DNA of 6,799 bases from JBGPLH01 sp041486365 [NCBI: Thermodesulfobacteriota bacterium]. Lineage in GTDB: Bacteria > JAUYMQ01. The notes beneath the pieces were generated by a model that searched no databases, was not told where the DNA came from, and worked only from the letters and a program-made list of their open reading frames with translations. Positions 5,250-6,799 of this stretch are shown here, one piece after another. The stretch lies in contig JBGPLH010000180.1 in assembly GCA_041486365.1 (NCBI GenBank), forward strand, positions 1 through 6,799, read 5' to 3'. The position numbers were made by a program, and so were the translations under genes. How positions within the stretch are numbered: the stretch's first letter is position 1; each line of letters begins with the position of its first letter.

Positions 5250-6176
5250 ATGCGAATCGGGATCAGTTTCGATACCACGGGAGGGGAGCCCCTCGACGTG
5301 ATGCTCGAGGGGATCGCGCAGGCCGAGAAGGACGGCTTCGACGCCGCCTTCCTCCCGAACATCTTCGGCTACGACGCGTTGATGGTCTCGGCGCTCGCCG
5401 GGAGGATCACGAGCCGGATCGCCATCGGCACGGCCGTGGTCCCCACCTTCCCGCGCCATCCCTTCGCGCTCGCGCAGCAGGCGATGACGGCCCAAGCGGC
5501 CACGGGCGGGCGGTTGGTGCTGGGCCTCGGGCCGAGCCACCGCGTGGTGATCGAGACGATGCTGGGGCTCTCCTACGAGAAGCCCGCCCGCCACATGCGC
5601 GAGTACATCGAGGTCGTCCGCGCGCTCCGCGACAACGGCGGGGCCGCCTTCATGGGCGAGACCTACCGGGTGCAGGGGAGCCTCAAGGTCCCCGGCGGAG
5701 GCGGGTTCCCCATCCTGATCGGCGCCCTCGGGCCGCGCATGCTGAGGATCGCCGGTGAGCTTGCCGACGGAACGATCACATGGATGTGCGGCCCGAAGGT
5801 GCTCGGCGGGACGATCGTCCCCGGGATCCGCGCGCACGCGCAGGCGGCGGGCAGGTCTGAGCCGCGGATCGTCGCGGGGCTCCCAATCTGCGTGACCGAC
5901 GACCCGGCCGGCGCGCGGGAGAATGCGGCGAAGGCCTTCATGGTGTACGGAACGCTGCCGTCCTACCGCGCGATGCTCGACGCGGAAGGGGCGGCGGGGC
6001 CGGCGGACATCGTGATGGCGGGCAATGAAAAAGAGGTCCGGGCGTCCCTCGCGCGCCTGGCCTCGGCCGGCGTGACCGACCTGAACGCGGCGATCTTCCC
6101 GGCCGGGACCGACAAAGCGGCTTCGCGTCTCCGGACCTACGACTTCCTCGCGTCGCTCGGCGGGAAGATCAACTGA
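5250..6176 (+). CDS. LLM-class F420-type oxidoreductase (luciferase-like fold)
   Basis: 308-residue (beta/alpha)8 flavin/F420 oxidoreductase of the bacterial luciferase superfamily; cytosolic. Visible are the N-terminal strand MRIGISFD (1-8), the second-strand region EKDGFDAAFLPN (26-37), RIAIGTAVVPTFPRHPF (56-72), the LAQQAMTAQAATGGRLVLGLG block (74-94), the hallmark FPILIGALGPRMLRIAGE (153-170) with ADGTITW (172-178), and a C-terminal VRASLARLASAGVTDL (263-278). This pattern resembles the F420-dependent group typified by MSMEG_4879 (TIGR03564) more than FMN monooxygenases. F420 use is inferred, since no F420 biosynthesis gene is in view. ATG 5250 has AAGGAG 5 nt upstream. The frame extends upstream to 4686 only as a shadow of the TPR region. 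It lies 55 bp after the TMTC-like gene and 34 bp before the VOC gene, so it is most likely co-transcribed at least with the latter. Substrate unknown. Confidence 0.94.
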   Translation: MRIGISFDTTGGEPLDVMLEGIAQAEKDGFDAAFLPNIFGYDALMVSALAGRITSRIAIGTAVVPTFPRHPFALAQQAMTAQAATGGRLVLGLGPSHRVVIETMLGLSYEKPARHMREYIEVVRALRDNGGAAFMGETYRVQGSLKVPGGGGFPILIGALGPRMLRIAGELADGTITWMCGPKVLGGTIVPGIRAHAQAAGRSEPRIVAGLPICVTDDPAGARENAAKAFMVYGTLPSYRAMLDAEGAAGPADIVMAGNEKEVRASLARLASAGVTDLNAAIFPAGTDKAASRLRTYDFLASLGGKIN

Positions 6177-6210
6177 GCCCTTCGCCTCGATCCCGCGTCC
6201 AAGAGGTGTG

Positions 6211-6570
6211 ATGAAGCTCGAACGAATTCACCATGCGTCGCTCTGCGTTTCGGATCTCGCCCGGGCGAAGGCTTTCTACGGGGAGGTGCTCGGCCTGGAG
6301 GAAATCCCGCGGCCCGATTTTCCCTTCGCAGGGGCCTGGTACCGCGCGGGAGCGAACGAGTTGCACCTGATCGTGCTGATGGAGGGCACCGCGCCGGCGA
6401 CGCCGCTCAACGCGCTCCACCGGCACGTGGCCTTCGCGATCGACGACGTGGGGGCGGCGTCGGCGGAGCTGGAGAAGCGGGGTTACGAGGTCCTCGGCGG
6501 CGGACCGGGCGCGACCCAGGCCTGGGTGCGCGACAACGACGGGAACATCATCGAGCTGATCCGGCCCTGA
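6211..6570 (+). CDS. VOC family protein (glyoxalase/dioxygenase fold)
   Basis: 119-residue vicinal-oxygen-chelate protein with two beta-alpha-beta-beta-beta modules, a single-domain length that normally dimerises to form the metal site. Module 1 starts IHHASLCVSDLARAKAFY (6-23) and runs through VLGLE to ANELHLIVL (48-56). Module 2 starts HRHVAFAIDDV (70-80) and ends RDNDGNIIELIRP (107-119). Likely metal ligands are His8, His52, His72 and Glu115, so the metal site looks intact. Members include lyases, isomerases, extradiol dioxygenases and resistance proteins; the substrate cannot be read from sequence. I prefer ATG 6211, with AAGAGG ending 4 nt upstream, over the in-frame GTG at 6208, which would sit almost on the Shine-Dalgarno. 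The gene lies 34 bp downstream of the LLM oxidoreductase on the same strand, so they probably form one transcript and may act on the same compound. Confidence 0.93.
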   Translation: MKLERIHHASLCVSDLARAKAFYGEVLGLEEIPRPDFPFAGAWYRAGANELHLIVLMEGTAPATPLNALHRHVAFAIDDVGAASAELEKRGYEVLGGGPGATQAWVRDNDGNIIELIRP

Positions 6571-6583
6571 GCCCGCGCCCCGT

Positions 6584-6799
6584 CTACTCGGCGCTCCCCG
6601 GGGCGGCGGCCTCCATCTCCTTGAGCGACATCCGTCGGAGGCGCCAGGACAGCGCGATCGGCGCGATCACGGTCGTCAGGATCACCATGACGATGATGGC
6701 CGCGTAGAGATCCGGCGGCACGACGGGCTTCCCGTCCAGGTGCAGCCCAGCGCCGATCCCCGCGAAGATGAGCCCCACCTCGCCGCGCGGCACCATGCC
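6584..6799 (-). CDS. Cation:proton antiporter (Kef/NhaS-like, CPA2), C-terminal fragment
   Basis: Only the last 71 residues are in the window; the gene continues off the right edge. The segment opens with GMVPRGEVGLIFAGIG, the conserved motif near the end of the antiporter domain in CPA2-type Na+(K+)/H+ exchangers, whose Arg-Gly-Glu lies in the late membrane helices. A short exposed loop (about 17-29 of the fragment) and a final hydrophobic helix follow, YAAIIVMVILTTVIAPIALSW (about 31-51). A basic WRLRR and a short charged tail end the protein at a TAG stop. There is no RCK/TrkA-N regulatory domain after the membrane part, so this is a membrane-domain-only antiporter. Its role would be monovalent cation and pH homeostasis in the inner membrane. 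It converges on the VOC gene with only 13 bp between the stops. The internal Met at 6796 is not a start. Confidence 0.9.
   Translation of the reverse strand, partial: GMVPRGEVGLIFAGIGAGLHLDGKPVVPPDLYAAIIVMVILTTVIAPIALSWRLRRMSLKEMEAAAPGSAE

Noticed and set aside
6576-6605. Inverted repeat CGCCCCG / CGGGGCG between the VOC and antiporter genes as a terminator
   Set aside because: The loop is 16 nt, one arm lies inside the antiporter coding sequence, and no T-tract follows on the plus strand. In DNA this GC-rich such a pairing is expected by chance.
1-6799. CRISPR array, insertion sequence, riboswitch or defence system
   Set aside because: Reading both strands showed no spaced direct repeats, transposase or nuclease motifs, or aptamer-like conserved leaders. 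No gap longer than about 150 bp is left without a gene.

Overview
The window looks like ordinary chromosomal DNA from a GC-rich, free-living bacterium. By eye G+C is near 70%, codon third positions are strongly G/C, and long open antisense frames result from this. The gene content (F420-type luciferase-like oxidoreductase, stand-alone acyl-CoA dehydrogenase with an APH-type kinase, TMTC-like membrane glycosyltransferase with TPRs, tRNA with encoded CCA) fits soil or sediment lineages such as Deltaproteobacteria-like groups, Binatota, Rokubacteria/Methylomirabilota or Acidobacteria. The sequence alone does not decide between them. No insertion sequence, integrase, CRISPR array or phage gene was seen.

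Layout. Left edge: the 3' part of rdgB (+), a hairpin/T-rich terminator candidate, then tRNA-Pro(UGG) (+), closed by a strong hairpin that it shares with the convergent operon to its right. Next, on the minus strand and transcribed right to left, is a tight three-gene operon at 3289-650: acyl-CoA dehydrogenase, APH-family phosphotransferase, DUF6285-like small protein. The first two genes are 7 nt apart and the last two overlap by one base (TGATG). Only 54 bp separate the operon from a divergent + strand gene for a TMTC-like polytopic membrane protein with four C-terminal TPRs. This is followed on + by an LLM-class F420-type oxidoreductase and a small VOC (glyoxalase-fold) protein. The right edge holds the 3' end of a convergent Kef/CPA2-type cation:proton antiporter (-).

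How the genes may work together. The minus-strand trio has the same three components as LvaC, LvaA and LvaB of the Pseudomonas levulinate pathway. It is also a split version of the kinase-dehydrogenase fusion in animal ACAD10/ACAD11. In those systems a hydroxyacyl-CoA (4-hydroxyacyl-CoA) is phosphorylated by the kinase, and the ACAD then eliminates the phosphate to give an enoyl-CoA that enters beta-oxidation. I infer that this operon does a similar job on an unknown hydroxyacyl-CoA. It is the most interesting system here. The LLM/VOC pair probably forms a small redox or detoxification unit of unknown substrate. The TMTC-like protein is probably a membrane O-glycosyltransferase.
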